A stretch of DNA of 64,000 bases from Clostridiales bacterium (GTDB taxonomy: Bacteria; Bacillota; Clostridia; Christensenellales; Pumilibacteraceae): assembly GCA_014799665.1 (NCBI GenBank), contig JAAVHP010000012.1, positions 1-64,000 of the forward strand, in the 5' to 3' direction. The notes beneath the pieces are model-generated. The model made no database searches and had not been told where the DNA came from. It saw nothing but the letters and a program-made list of their open reading frames with translations. Positions 50,546-58,728 of the stretch are shown here, in pieces (within the stretch, counting starts at the first letter, position 1; each line of letters starts with the position of its first letter). A program made the position numbers and the translations under genes.

Positions 50546-51868
50546 ATGTCCGAAAATCAAACTGTTAAGAAAACGGCGCGGTACGTAGAACTGCGCGAGA
50601 TAAACGCCGAGGGCGACGATATTTTGGTCGTTGGCGGCGGCGGCAGGGAACACGCTATCGTCAAAAAACTTCGCGAGAGCAAGCGCGTGGGGCGCATATT
50701 CGCAGCGCCCGGCAACGCGGGCATGGACGTGGTCGAAACGGGTATCGGCGCGACCGATATCGACAGAATAGTCAAGTACGTCGAGAATAATCCCAATATA
50801 AAACTGACGGTCGTTGCTCCCGACGATCCGCTCAGCATGGGGCTTGTGGACAAGCTTACCGCCAAGGGTTATCGCGCGTTTGGACCTACGCAGGCGGCGG
50901 CCAAACTCGAATGGTCAAAGGCATACGCCAAGGACGTTATGCGTCGCTACGGCGTTCCTACGGCGTCCTACGGCACGTTCACCGATATAGCCGAGGCGAA
51001 AGCGTATATAAAAGGCAAGTGCCCGATAGTCGTCAAGGCGGATGGGCTCGCGCTCGGTAAAGGCGTTCTTATCTGCAATACCGAGGCGGAAGCCGAAGCC
51101 GCTATCGACGAGATCATGGCGGACAAAAAGTTCGGCGCGGCGGGCAACGAGGTCGTTATCGAACAGTTCCTGACCGGCTACGAAGTGTCGCTCTTGACCT
51201 TTGTCGACGGGAAGAACTTTGCGCTTATGCCCACCTCGTGCGACCACAAGCGCGCGCTCGACGGCGACAAGGGCTTGAACACCGGCGGCATGGGCGCGTA
51301 TTCGCCGTGCCCCGTGTTTACCGACAAGCAGCTTAAAAAGACGGTAAAAGAGATCGTCACGCCGACGGTAAACGCTATGATACAAGAGGGTGCGCCGTTC
51401 AAGGGCGTGCTGTACTTCGGGCTCATGGTAAACGGCGACGATATAAAAGTTCTCGAATACAACGCGCGGTTCGGCGATCCCGAAACGCAGAGCGTACTGC
51501 CGCTGCTCGATACCGATCTTTACGAGATTATGAACGCTGTCATAGACGGCACGCTCGACAAGGTCGATATAAAATGGAAAAAACTCAAATCGATAAACGT
51601 AGTGCTCGCTTCGGGCGGGTATCCGCAGAGCTACAAGAAAGGCTGTGAGATCACGGGGCTCGAAACCGTTGATAACGACGCGAGCGTTTACTACGCGGGC
51701 GTCAAGCACGGCGAGAACGGGTTCGTGACGAGCGGCGGGCGCGTGCTGTGCGTTCAGGCAATGGCAAAGGACTTTGCTACCGCGCGCAAGACCGTGTACG
51801 ACAATATCGCCAAAATCAAATTCGACGACTGCTTCTACCGCAAGGATATAGGCGCTAAGCTTAAATAG
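50546..51868 (+). CDS. purD: phosphoribosylamine-glycine ligase
   Basis: The 440-residue ATP-grasp enzyme makes GAR from phosphoribosylamine and glycine. The core starts with DDILVVGGGGREHAIV at about residue 24, so about 20 residues precede the usual start; an ATG at 50546 behind TCGGAGG supports the longer form. Other signatures: VVAPDDPLSMGLVD, KADGLALGKGV, NTGGMGAYSP and EYNARFGDPETQ. PurF, which makes its substrate, is not in the window. Confidence 0.95.
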   Translation: MSENQTVKKTARYVELREINAEGDDILVVGGGGREHAIVKKLRESKRVGRIFAAPGNAGMDVVETGIGATDIDRIVKYVENNPNIKLTVVAPDDPLSMGLVDKLTAKGYRAFGPTQAAAKLEWSKAYAKDVMRRYGVPTASYGTFTDIAEAKAYIKGKCPIVVKADGLALGKGVLICNTEAEAEAAIDEIMADKKFGAAGNEVVIEQFLTGYEVSLLTFVDGKNFALMPTSCDHKRALDGDKGLNTGGMGAYSPCPVFTDKQLKKTVKEIVTPTVNAMIQEGAPFKGVLYFGLMVNGDDIKVLEYNARFGDPETQSVLPLLDTDLYEIMNAVIDGTLDKVDIKWKKLKSINVVLASGGYPQSYKKGCEITGLETVDNDASVYYAGVKHGENGFVTSGGRVLCVQAMAKDFATARKTVYDNIAKIKFDDCFYRKDIGAKLK

Positions 51869-51899
51869 TAATTAGCAATTAGGAATTAAGGTCAGCAAC

Positions 51900-54800
51900 A
51901 TGATAAAAAGAATTTACACCGAAAGACAGGCGAGCAATCTCTCGCTCGAACACGAAATCGCCGAAAACCTCGGCTTCACAGTAAAATCGCGCGTATTCAT
52001 TCGCTACGACGTGGAAGGTCTTACGGACGCGCAGTTCGACGCGGCTGTTCCCGTGGTGTTCTCCACGCCCGCGACCGACACCGTATATCTCGAAACGCTG
52101 CCCGAGGTAAAGGGCGAGGTTTTCGCCGTCGAGTACCTGCCCGGTCAGTTCGACCAGCGCGCCGACTCGGCGAGCTCGTGCGTTCAGCTTCTCTTGGGCT
52201 GTGCTCTGCCTCAGGTCCGTTGCGCTACCGTGTACGCAATCGAGGCGGACGAGAAACAGATCCAAGCGATACAGAACTATCTTGTCAACCCCGTCGAGAG
52301 CAGGCTCGCCGCCCTCGATAAGCCGACCACGCTCGAACAAAAGATCAATCCGCCCGAACCCGCCAAAAAGGTGGAGGGCTTCACGCAAAAGAACGGCATC
52401 GCTCTTAACGCGTTCTATAAAGAACAAGGTTTCGCAATGAGCCTAGAAGACTTGGAGTTCGTGCAGTCGTACTTCCGCGAAAGGCACCGCGATCCCACGT
52501 ACACCGAGCTAAAAGTCATCGACACGTACTGGTCCGACCACTGTCGGCACACCACGTTCCTGACCGCACTCAAAACCAAGATCAAATCTGAAAACCCGCA
52601 TATCGAGGAAGCGTACGCCGACTATACGCATACGTTCGACACGCTGTATGCGGGGCGCACCGATAAATACCATTCGCTCATGGACGTCGCTACGATCGGC
52701 GCTAAGGTGCTCAGAAAGCAAGGCAAGGCGAACGCCGTAGACGTGTCGCCCGAAATCAACGCGTGCACGATCAAGCACGACGTAGTTATGCGCGACGGCA
52801 CGGTCGAGCCGTGGTATATCCTTTTCAAAAACGAAACGCACAACCACCCGACCGAGATCGAACCGTTCGGCGGCGCGGCAACGTGCTTGGGCGGCGCGAT
52901 CCGCGATCCGCTGTCGGGCAGGGCGTACGTGTACCAGGCAATGCGCATAACGGGCGCGGCGGACATCAACGCGCCGTTTGATAAAACGTTAGAGGGCAAG
53001 CTCCCGCAGCGCGTTATAAGCAAGCGCGCCGCTAAGGGCTATTCGTCGTACGGCAACCAGATCGGTCTTGCTACGGGCGAGGTCCGCGAGTACTACCACA
53101 GCGGCTACGCGGCAAAACGCCTTGAAACCGGCTTTGTCGTTGGCGCTACCCCGCAGGCAAACGTCGTTCGCGAAGAACCGCAGGCGGGCGATATAGTCGT
53201 GCTTCTCGGCGGCGAAACGGGCCGCGACGGTTGCGGCGGCGCGACAGGTTCGAGCAAGGCGCACGACGCGCACTCGATCGAAACGTGCGGCGCGGAAGTC
53301 CAAAAGGGCAACGCGCCGATAGAACGCAAGCTCCAACGCCTTATGCGTAACGGCGAGTTCACTCGACTCATCAAGCGTTGTAACGACTTCGGCGCGGGCG
53401 GCGTGTCCGTCGCCGTCGGCGAGCTCGCTCCGGGGCTCGATATAGAGCTTGGCGTAGTGCCTAAAAAATACGCGGGACTTTCCGCGACAGAGCTTGCCAT
53501 ATCCGAAAGCCAAGAGCGGATGGCGGTCGTCATCGACAAGAAAGATTTAGATAAATTCACCGCGCTCGCGCACGAGGAAAATCTCGACGCAACGGTCATC
53601 GCCAAGGTCACCGATACCGACTGTATGCGTATGTACCTTAACGGCGAGCTTATAGTAGATCTCGAACGCAAGTTCCTCGACACTAACGGCGTGCGTCAGG
53701 AAGCGACTGCGCTCATAAAAGATCCCAAGATCGAATGCTTCGATTATCTCAACGACAAGCGCGCCGCGCTCTATGATAAGGGCGACTACACCGCGCTCAT
53801 GAGCGATATACTGTCCGACTACAACGTTTGCTCGCAAAAAGGTCTGAGCGAAACGTTCGACTCGACCGTCGGAGCGAGCAGCGTTTTCATGCCGTTCGGC
53901 GGCAAGAACCAGTTGACCCCGAGCGGGGTAATGGCGGCTAAGCTTCCCGCCGACACCGATATATGCACGGTCAGCGCGCACGGTCTTTCGCAGGCACTGC
54001 CAGAATCGCCGTTCGTCGGTGGTATGTACTCGGTAATACTGTCGGTAGAAAAATTGGTGGCGAGCGGCGTTCGTCCCGAGCATATATACTTGACCATGCA
54101 GGAATTCTTCGCGCGCTGCACGGATAGCGAAAAATGGGGCGCGCCCATGTCGGCGCTTCTCGGCGCGCTTACCGCTCAGATCAAAATGGAAAAAGCGGCT
54201 ATCGGCGGCAAGGACAGCATGAGCGGCACGTTTGAGAAAATCACCGTTCCGCCTACCGTCATTTCGTTCGCGCTCGGCGTCGCCGACAGCGCGGTCGTTA
54301 TCGATAATGCGTTTAAGGCAAAGGGCGAGCGCGTCTACCGTTACAGACTCAAACGCGACGAGTTCGGCTATCCCGACTTCGACAACCTCAATAAATTCTT
54401 ACAGCTTTTGGCAAGCGAAATAGGCAAGGGTAACGTTACCTCGGCAAGCGTAGTCGAGCGCGGCGGCGCGGCGGCAACCGTGTTAAAGAGCTGCTTCGGC
54501 AACGGCTTAGGCTTCGCGTTCACGAGCTGCTCGCGCGATCTGTTCGAGGAAAGCGAGGGCGATATAGTGTTCGCGGCGCGCAATGCCGACGACTTCTTCG
54601 GCTACGAGCTCGGCTTCCTCGGTCTTACCACCGACGACGGCAAGTACGTATTCGGCGCGACCGTCACGCGCACGGCTGATGACAGCGACATAGTGTTCGA
54701 CGGCACGGCTGCGGACGGCAAGAAGCTCGTAAACAGCTTTACCGGTACGTTCGAGGGCGTGTACCCGACGACGGCGAGCGCGAGCGGCGATGTCAAGAAC

Positions 54801-55664
54801 GTTGACTATACGGGCAAGGGCGCAAAACGCACTGCGGCGAAAACGGCCAAGCCCGCAAAAGTAAAAGTATTCATACCTGTGTTCCCTGGCACGAACTGCG
54901 AGATAGACACTGCGCGTAAGTTCATGGAGGCGGGCGCGGAAGCGCAGATCTTCGTTGTGCGCAACCGCACGCCGCGCGACGTAGAAGAATGCGTCGAACA
55001 AATGGCAAAGGCTATATCCGCGAGCAATATCTTGGCGCTTCCCGGCGGGTTCTCGGGCGGCGACGAGCCGGACGGCAGTGCAAAGTTCATTGCTGCGTTC
55101 CTGTCCAATCCTGCGATAGCCGAGCAGATAGAAAACCTTCTGTATAAGCGCGACGGACTCGCGATCGGCATTTGCAACGGCTTCCAAGCCCTCGTAAAAT
55201 TGGGCTTGCTGCCGAGCGGGCATATCCACACCCCCAAGGCGAACGATCCCGTACTCACGTTCAATAATATCGGTCGGCACGTTTCGACGCTTGTAGATAC
55301 GCGCGTATGCCAGAATTACAGCCCGTGGCTCAGCCACCTGAAAGTGGGCGACGTGTATCAGGTCCCCGTTTCGCACGGCGAGGGCAAGTTCTTTATCGAC
55401 AAGGCGGGGCTAGACGCGCTGATAGCAAACGGTCAGATCGCTACTCAGTATTGCGACTTTGACGGCAACGCGACCATGCTCAGCCCGTACAACCCCAACG
55501 GCTCGGTTTACGCGATAGAGGGTATCACAAGCCCCGACGGCAGGATATTCGGCAAAATGGGTCACAGCGAGCGCACGGGCGAGTTCCTGTTAAAGAACAC
55601 CGTCGAGAGTTACGCCAAGGCGGACATGGGACTGTTCAAAGCCGGAGTTAAATACTTTAAATAA
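51900..55664 (+). CDS. purL: phosphoribosylformylglycinamidine synthase, single-chain
   Basis: The 1254-residue protein combines the two-part FGAM synthase core with a C-terminal glutaminase, unlike the Bacillus-type three-subunit PurS/PurQ/PurL enzyme. The middle has DHCRHTTF, NETHNHPTEIEPFGGAATC, GGETGRDGCGGATGSS and GGKDSMSG. The glutaminase starts near residue 985 with KVFIPVFPGTNCEIDTA and has nucleophile Cys1092 in GICNGFQAL and a late GHSERTGEF. It follows purD by 31 bases and ends the operon. Confidence 0.95.
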   Translation: MIKRIYTERQASNLSLEHEIAENLGFTVKSRVFIRYDVEGLTDAQFDAAVPVVFSTPATDTVYLETLPEVKGEVFAVEYLPGQFDQRADSASSCVQLLLGCALPQVRCATVYAIEADEKQIQAIQNYLVNPVESRLAALDKPTTLEQKINPPEPAKKVEGFTQKNGIALNAFYKEQGFAMSLEDLEFVQSYFRERHRDPTYTELKVIDTYWSDHCRHTTFLTALKTKIKSENPHIEEAYADYTHTFDTLYAGRTDKYHSLMDVATIGAKVLRKQGKANAVDVSPEINACTIKHDVVMRDGTVEPWYILFKNETHNHPTEIEPFGGAATCLGGAIRDPLSGRAYVYQAMRITGAADINAPFDKTLEGKLPQRVISKRAAKGYSSYGNQIGLATGEVREYYHSGYAAKRLETGFVVGATPQANVVREEPQAGDIVVLLGGETGRDGCGGATGSSKAHDAHSIETCGAEVQKGNAPIERKLQRLMRNGEFTRLIKRCNDFGAGGVSVAVGELAPGLDIELGVVPKKYAGLSATELAISESQERMAVVIDKKDLDKFTALAHEENLDATVIAKVTDTDCMRMYLNGELIVDLERKFLDTNGVRQEATALIKDPKIECFDYLNDKRAALYDKGDYTALMSDILSDYNVCSQKGLSETFDSTVGASSVFMPFGGKNQLTPSGVMAAKLPADTDICTVSAHGLSQALPESPFVGGMYSVILSVEKLVASGVRPEHIYLTMQEFFARCTDSEKWGAPMSALLGALTAQIKMEKAAIGGKDSMSGTFEKITVPPTVISFALGVADSAVVIDNAFKAKGERVYRYRLKRDEFGYPDFDNLNKFLQLLASEIGKGNVTSASVVERGGAAATVLKSCFGNGLGFAFTSCSRDLFEESEGDIVFAARNADDFFGYELGFLGLTTDDGKYVFGATVTRTADDSDIVFDGTAADGKKLVNSFTGTFEGVYPTTASASGDVKNVDYTGKGAKRTAAKTAKPAKVKVFIPVFPGTNCEIDTARKFMEAGAEAQIFVVRNRTPRDVEECVEQMAKAISASNILALPGGFSGGDEPDGSAKFIAAFLSNPAIAEQIENLLYKRDGLAIGICNGFQALVKLGLLPSGHIHTPKANDPVLTFNNIGRHVSTLVDTRVCQNYSPWLSHLKVGDVYQVPVSHGEGKFFIDKAGLDALIANGQIATQYCDFDGNATMLSPYNPNGSVYAIEGITSPDGRIFGKMGHSERTGEFLLKNTVESYAKADMGLFKAGVKYFK

Positions 55665-55669
55665 TCAGT

Positions 55670-55706
55670 AAATAGGAATTGAGGTTAATCATCTTAATTC
55701 CTATTT
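55670..55706 (+). terminator. possible terminator after purL
   Basis: aaataggaatt (55670-55680) pairs with aattcctattt (55696-55706) around a 15-base loop. It is A/T rich and belongs to the small aattaggaatt motif family, so termination is uncertain. Confidence 0.4.
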
Positions 55707-55713
55707 AAATATA

Positions 55714-55742
55714 TTGACATTTCTTTAAATTTGTACTATAAT
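55714..55742 (+). promoter_or_regulatory. promoter giving an apparently leaderless transcript
   Basis: TTGACA at 55714-55719 and TATAAT at 55737-55742 are 17 bases apart. The ATG of the next gene is at 55750, only 7 bases after the -10 hexamer, where transcription itself should begin. Confidence 0.85.
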
Positions 55743-55749
55743 AATCGGC

Positions 55750-56334
55750 ATGGAATTATACCTCACAACCGTCATTATTACGGCAATAGTCGGGTGCGCG
55801 GTGTCGGCGGCGTTGATCGAAAAAACGGTACGGCTTATTTTACGGCAAATCAAGCTTAACCATTCGATAAACCTAGTCGAGCTCAAAACGCATAAGATCA
55901 TGTATTGGATAGCTGCAATCATGATCGGCTTTTTGATTTTCTATCTTATAATGCAAATGGCGGACGCCGAGTCGCCGAGCGTAGTCGAGTTCGCCGAGCT
56001 GTTCGGCGTAGAGCGTATGCACACCAATATTGCGCTCATGTTCGTGCTTATCGTAATGATAGCCGCAGAAGCGTTCGTTGTCGTGCTTGGAATCAGTAAA
56101 AACGCAGTCGTCGATAAGGGCATATATACTAATTTCGATATGCTTGATTGGCATCAGGTTCGCGACTATTTCATAGACGAGAAAAAGTGCGTGCTCATGC
56201 TCAGCTCGGACAAACGCACATTTTCGACGCTTAGGAACGTTACAACTCCGTTCAAGGTGAACAAGAAGGATATTCAAAAGCTCAAATTCATACTCGATAA
56301 GAACAAAAACAAGTTCTCCGACTTCGGCGGCTAA
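55750..56334 (+). CDS. membrane protein with C-terminal cytoplasmic domain, unknown function
   Basis: The 194-residue protein has three likely membrane helices (about 4-29, 50-70 and 95-115) and then a soluble domain of about 75 residues with ISKNAVVDKGIYTNFDMLDW, KKCVLMLSS and a helical end KKDIQKLKFILDKNK, which resembles small bacterial PH-like/DUF5673-type domains from memory. No enzymatic motif is seen. The perfect promoter ends 7 bases before the ATG, so the mRNA is probably leaderless. The next in-frame ATG is 50 codons on, beyond the first helix, so it is not a good alternative. Confidence 0.7.
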   Translation: MELYLTTVIITAIVGCAVSAALIEKTVRLILRQIKLNHSINLVELKTHKIMYWIAAIMIGFLIFYLIMQMADAESPSVVEFAELFGVERMHTNIALMFVLIVMIAAEAFVVVLGISKNAVVDKGIYTNFDMLDWHQVRDYFIDEKKCVLMLSSDKRTFSTLRNVTTPFKVNKKDIQKLKFILDKNKNKFSDFGG

Positions 56335-56390
56335 TCTGTATGAATTTAACGTAAAATAATCTTATGAACGTAATATAAAAAGGAGGTAGC

Positions 56391-56885
56391 ATGACTAAGG
56401 ACATCGACAAGCTTTTAGACGATATTTACGTTCCCGACATGGAATACGATTCGAAGTACGACGTTACGCGAACTAAGGTCAAGAGCAAAAAGAAAACGAC
56501 CCAAGCCCAAACGACTACGCTTGCCGAAGTGCCCGAAGTCGAGCTTCCAAAAACCAAAGCCGAAGTGTACGCTGAGGCAAAAGGTCGGCTGACGCAGGAA
56601 ACGTCGGCTGCGTCCAAATCGTCGAGCGACAAACGCCGCAAGCGCACCAAGGTAAAAACGGTCGAGCTCGAAATCGCCGCCATAACCCGTGACATCGACG
56701 GCACGGAAAACGACCAACCGCGATCCCTCGTAGCTTCTCCTGTGTGGGTGGGCACGCAAAAAGAACTTATACCTTTTGCGTGGCGTATGCCGCTCAATCC
56801 CGACATCGACCGCCCGAGCAAAGTATATAAACAGGCAGTGCGCGAAGCCAGGGAATTGATGCTTCCCACGCATAGAAATAATTAG
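56391..56885 (+). CDS. uncharacterised charged 164-residue protein
   Basis: It starts behind a full AAAGGAGG site. The N-terminal two thirds are Lys/Thr/Glu-rich and look disordered (TRTKVKSKKKTTQAQTTT, SSDKRRKRTKVKTVEL). The last third appears folded, with SPVWVGTQKELIPFAWRMPL and a helix to the end. No membrane segment, signal or known motif is seen. It may be transcribed with the preceding membrane protein, 56 bases upstream. Confidence 0.65.
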   Translation: MTKDIDKLLDDIYVPDMEYDSKYDVTRTKVKSKKKTTQAQTTTLAEVPEVELPKTKAEVYAEAKGRLTQETSAASKSSSDKRRKRTKVKTVELEIAAITRDIDGTENDQPRSLVASPVWVGTQKELIPFAWRMPLNPDIDRPSKVYKQAVREARELMLPTHRNN

Positions 56886-56901
56886 AAATTATTCCTTATT
56901 T

Positions 56902-56955
56902 CAGCCTTCCCCAAATGGGGAAGGGGGACCACGAAGTGGTGGATGAGGGCAATTT
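56902..56955. repeat. copy of dispersed palindromic repeat (family 1), inverted
   Basis: ccttccccaaatggggaagg followed by accacgaagtggt and ggatgagggc is the reverse order of the elements at 15562-15690. It lies just upstream of the TIR-LRR gene. Confidence 0.65.
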
Positions 56956-56974
56956 AATGAATTAAGGATATAAG

Positions 56975-58606
56975 ATGAGTAAAGCCATATCGGTAGAAGA
57001 AAAGATAGAATACATAGAAAAAACTCGGTCGTTTGGCGAGATACGGCAGGCGTGGTTTCCGCCGTCGGCGTCGACCGAGTATTATTTTGTCAGTTATTGT
57101 CATGCCGATTACAAAGCGGTATTTCGCGATTTGTTCGGTATGCAAGAGGTCGACCCCGAATTTTCGGTGTGGTACGACCGCGAGCTTATAGCGGGTAAAG
57201 ATTGGAAAGCCGAAGCGGAAAAGCATATCTACGACTTTAACTGTAAAGGCGTTATTTTTTACGTGAGCGAAAACTCGGTGAAATCTCCCGCAGTGCTCGA
57301 TGAAATAAAAATGACGCGCGACGCGGGTAAGGCGTTTTTGCCGATAGTTTTGCCGTCATCGAGTGGAGAATACTTGTCGGGCGAACAGCTATTGGAGCGT
57401 AATGGTTCCGACAAAATAATCGATAACTCGGCTGTTGAACTTTACCGCACAATGCTCGGCAAGAATATTACATATCTTAAACTGAGCGACGAGAGCTCGC
57501 ATAAAGTCGACGCGGTCAAAAAAAGCTTAAAGGGTATGCCGCTTTTGCGGTTCGCGAAAGGTAGCGTCAAAAACGAAGACGTAGTTAACGTTGTTGCCAC
57601 CAACAATGTGAGCGTTATAGAAATATCGAAAAGCGATTTTACTTGCGGAGACGAAAATTTAAGCGGACTTGATAAGATGGCGATAGGAATATGCGCATTT
57701 GCCAACTGTGCCAATCTTAAAACGATAGAAATGCCTAACAGCGTTGTATCGATCGGACCGTATGCGTTTTTGGGGTGTAGGAGTATCAAGAGAATAACTT
57801 TACCGGAAAGCGTCGTTATGATTAGAGGTAGTGTTTTCTCGGGCTGTTATGAACTCGAAGAAGTTAATATCCCAATATCGCATATCCCTACGAGTATGTT
57901 TGAAAATTGCAAAAAACTAAAAAAAGTAAAATTGGATCGCAAAATGAATTATATTAATGACATGGCGTTCGTGGGGTGTGAAAGCCTTGAAGAGTTTGAC
58001 TTCAATGCGGACGACGAAAGGGCTTTTGCGGACGTTTATAAAATCGGGGATTATGCGTTTCGTGGTTGTACGGGACTGAAAAGGATAAGTCTTCCGTTTG
58101 GATTGAACTACGTAGAAAAGAATGTCTTTGACGGATGCAGTTCTCTTGAAGCCGTTGATTTTCCCGAAACCGTTATAGGAATAGAAGATATGGCGTTTAG
58201 AGATTGCGTCAGCCTTAAATCTGTTGATTTAACGAAGACTGTTAATCCCGAGCTGGATAGTAAAATTAAGCTCAATAGTGCAATGTCATATGCCTGGTAT
58301 TTACAAGGCTTAGAGGGGATAGGCGATAGCGCCTTTTCTAACTGTACGAGCCTTACGGAAATTAAATTGCCTAGGTATATTAAAGCCATTCTAAGAGACG
58401 TGTTTTTTGGTTCTGCTATTAGGGATATATATTATCTCGGCACGGTCGAAGAATGGAATAATATACAAAAAGACCATCATTGGGATAGAGGTATGCTCGA
58501 TTATACCGTGCATTGCTTGGACGGGGATATTAAGAAATGTGATGGAGATATGCCTGACCATGCCGTATATTGGTTGCACGGAGATGTCGAGAAAGTGAAG
58601 AAATAA
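56975..58606 (+). CDS. TIR-domain protein with BspA-like leucine-rich repeats
   Basis: The 543-residue protein starts behind TTAAGGATATAAG. Residues about 35-130 form a TIR domain: EYYFVSYCHADYKAVFRDLF, SVWYDRELIAGKDW, and GVIFYVSENSVKSPAVLDEI, where Glu110 is at the position of the catalytic glutamate of NAD-cleaving TIRs. From about residue 215 to 500 there are some eight or nine LRR_5 units with LKTIEMPNSVVSIGPYAFLGC-type pattern (for example YAFLGCRSIKRITLPESV, AFRGCTGLKRISLPFGL). No signal peptide or membrane segment is seen, so it is probably cytoplasmic. TIR domains in bacteria act in anti-phage defence or signalling; TIR plus LRR recalls plant and animal immune receptors but lacks a nucleotide-binding domain. 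Its trigger and product are unknown. Confidence 0.85.
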   Translation: MSKAISVEEKIEYIEKTRSFGEIRQAWFPPSASTEYYFVSYCHADYKAVFRDLFGMQEVDPEFSVWYDRELIAGKDWKAEAEKHIYDFNCKGVIFYVSENSVKSPAVLDEIKMTRDAGKAFLPIVLPSSSGEYLSGEQLLERNGSDKIIDNSAVELYRTMLGKNITYLKLSDESSHKVDAVKKSLKGMPLLRFAKGSVKNEDVVNVVATNNVSVIEISKSDFTCGDENLSGLDKMAIGICAFANCANLKTIEMPNSVVSIGPYAFLGCRSIKRITLPESVVMIRGSVFSGCYELEEVNIPISHIPTSMFENCKKLKKVKLDRKMNYINDMAFVGCESLEEFDFNADDERAFADVYKIGDYAFRGCTGLKRISLPFGLNYVEKNVFDGCSSLEAVDFPETVIGIEDMAFRDCVSLKSVDLTKTVNPELDSKIKLNSAMSYAWYLQGLEGIGDSAFSNCTSLTEIKLPRYIKAILRDVFFGSAIRDIYYLGTVEEWNNIQKDHHWDRGMLDYTVHCLDGDIKKCDGDMPDHAVYWLHGDVEKVKK

Positions 58607-58728
58607 TTACGATAAATATTTCAATGTAAAAAAGAAGTAGGGAAAATTGACTATATTTGCGTTTATATATTTTAACTTATAAATATATGCTACACTTAAC
58701 CCCGATTATTATCGATCGGGGTGTTTTT
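58607..58728 (+). promoter_or_regulatory. intergenic region with repeat, possible promoter and hairpin
   Basis: It holds a partial family 2 repeat (58628-58646), TTGACT at 58647-58652 and an extended -10-like tatgctacact at 58686-58696 that are too far apart to form one promoter. A hairpin ccccgat (58700-58706)/atcgggg (58715-58721) is followed by TGTTTTT; it may end the TIR-LRR transcript while lying over the binding site of the next gene. Confidence 0.45.
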
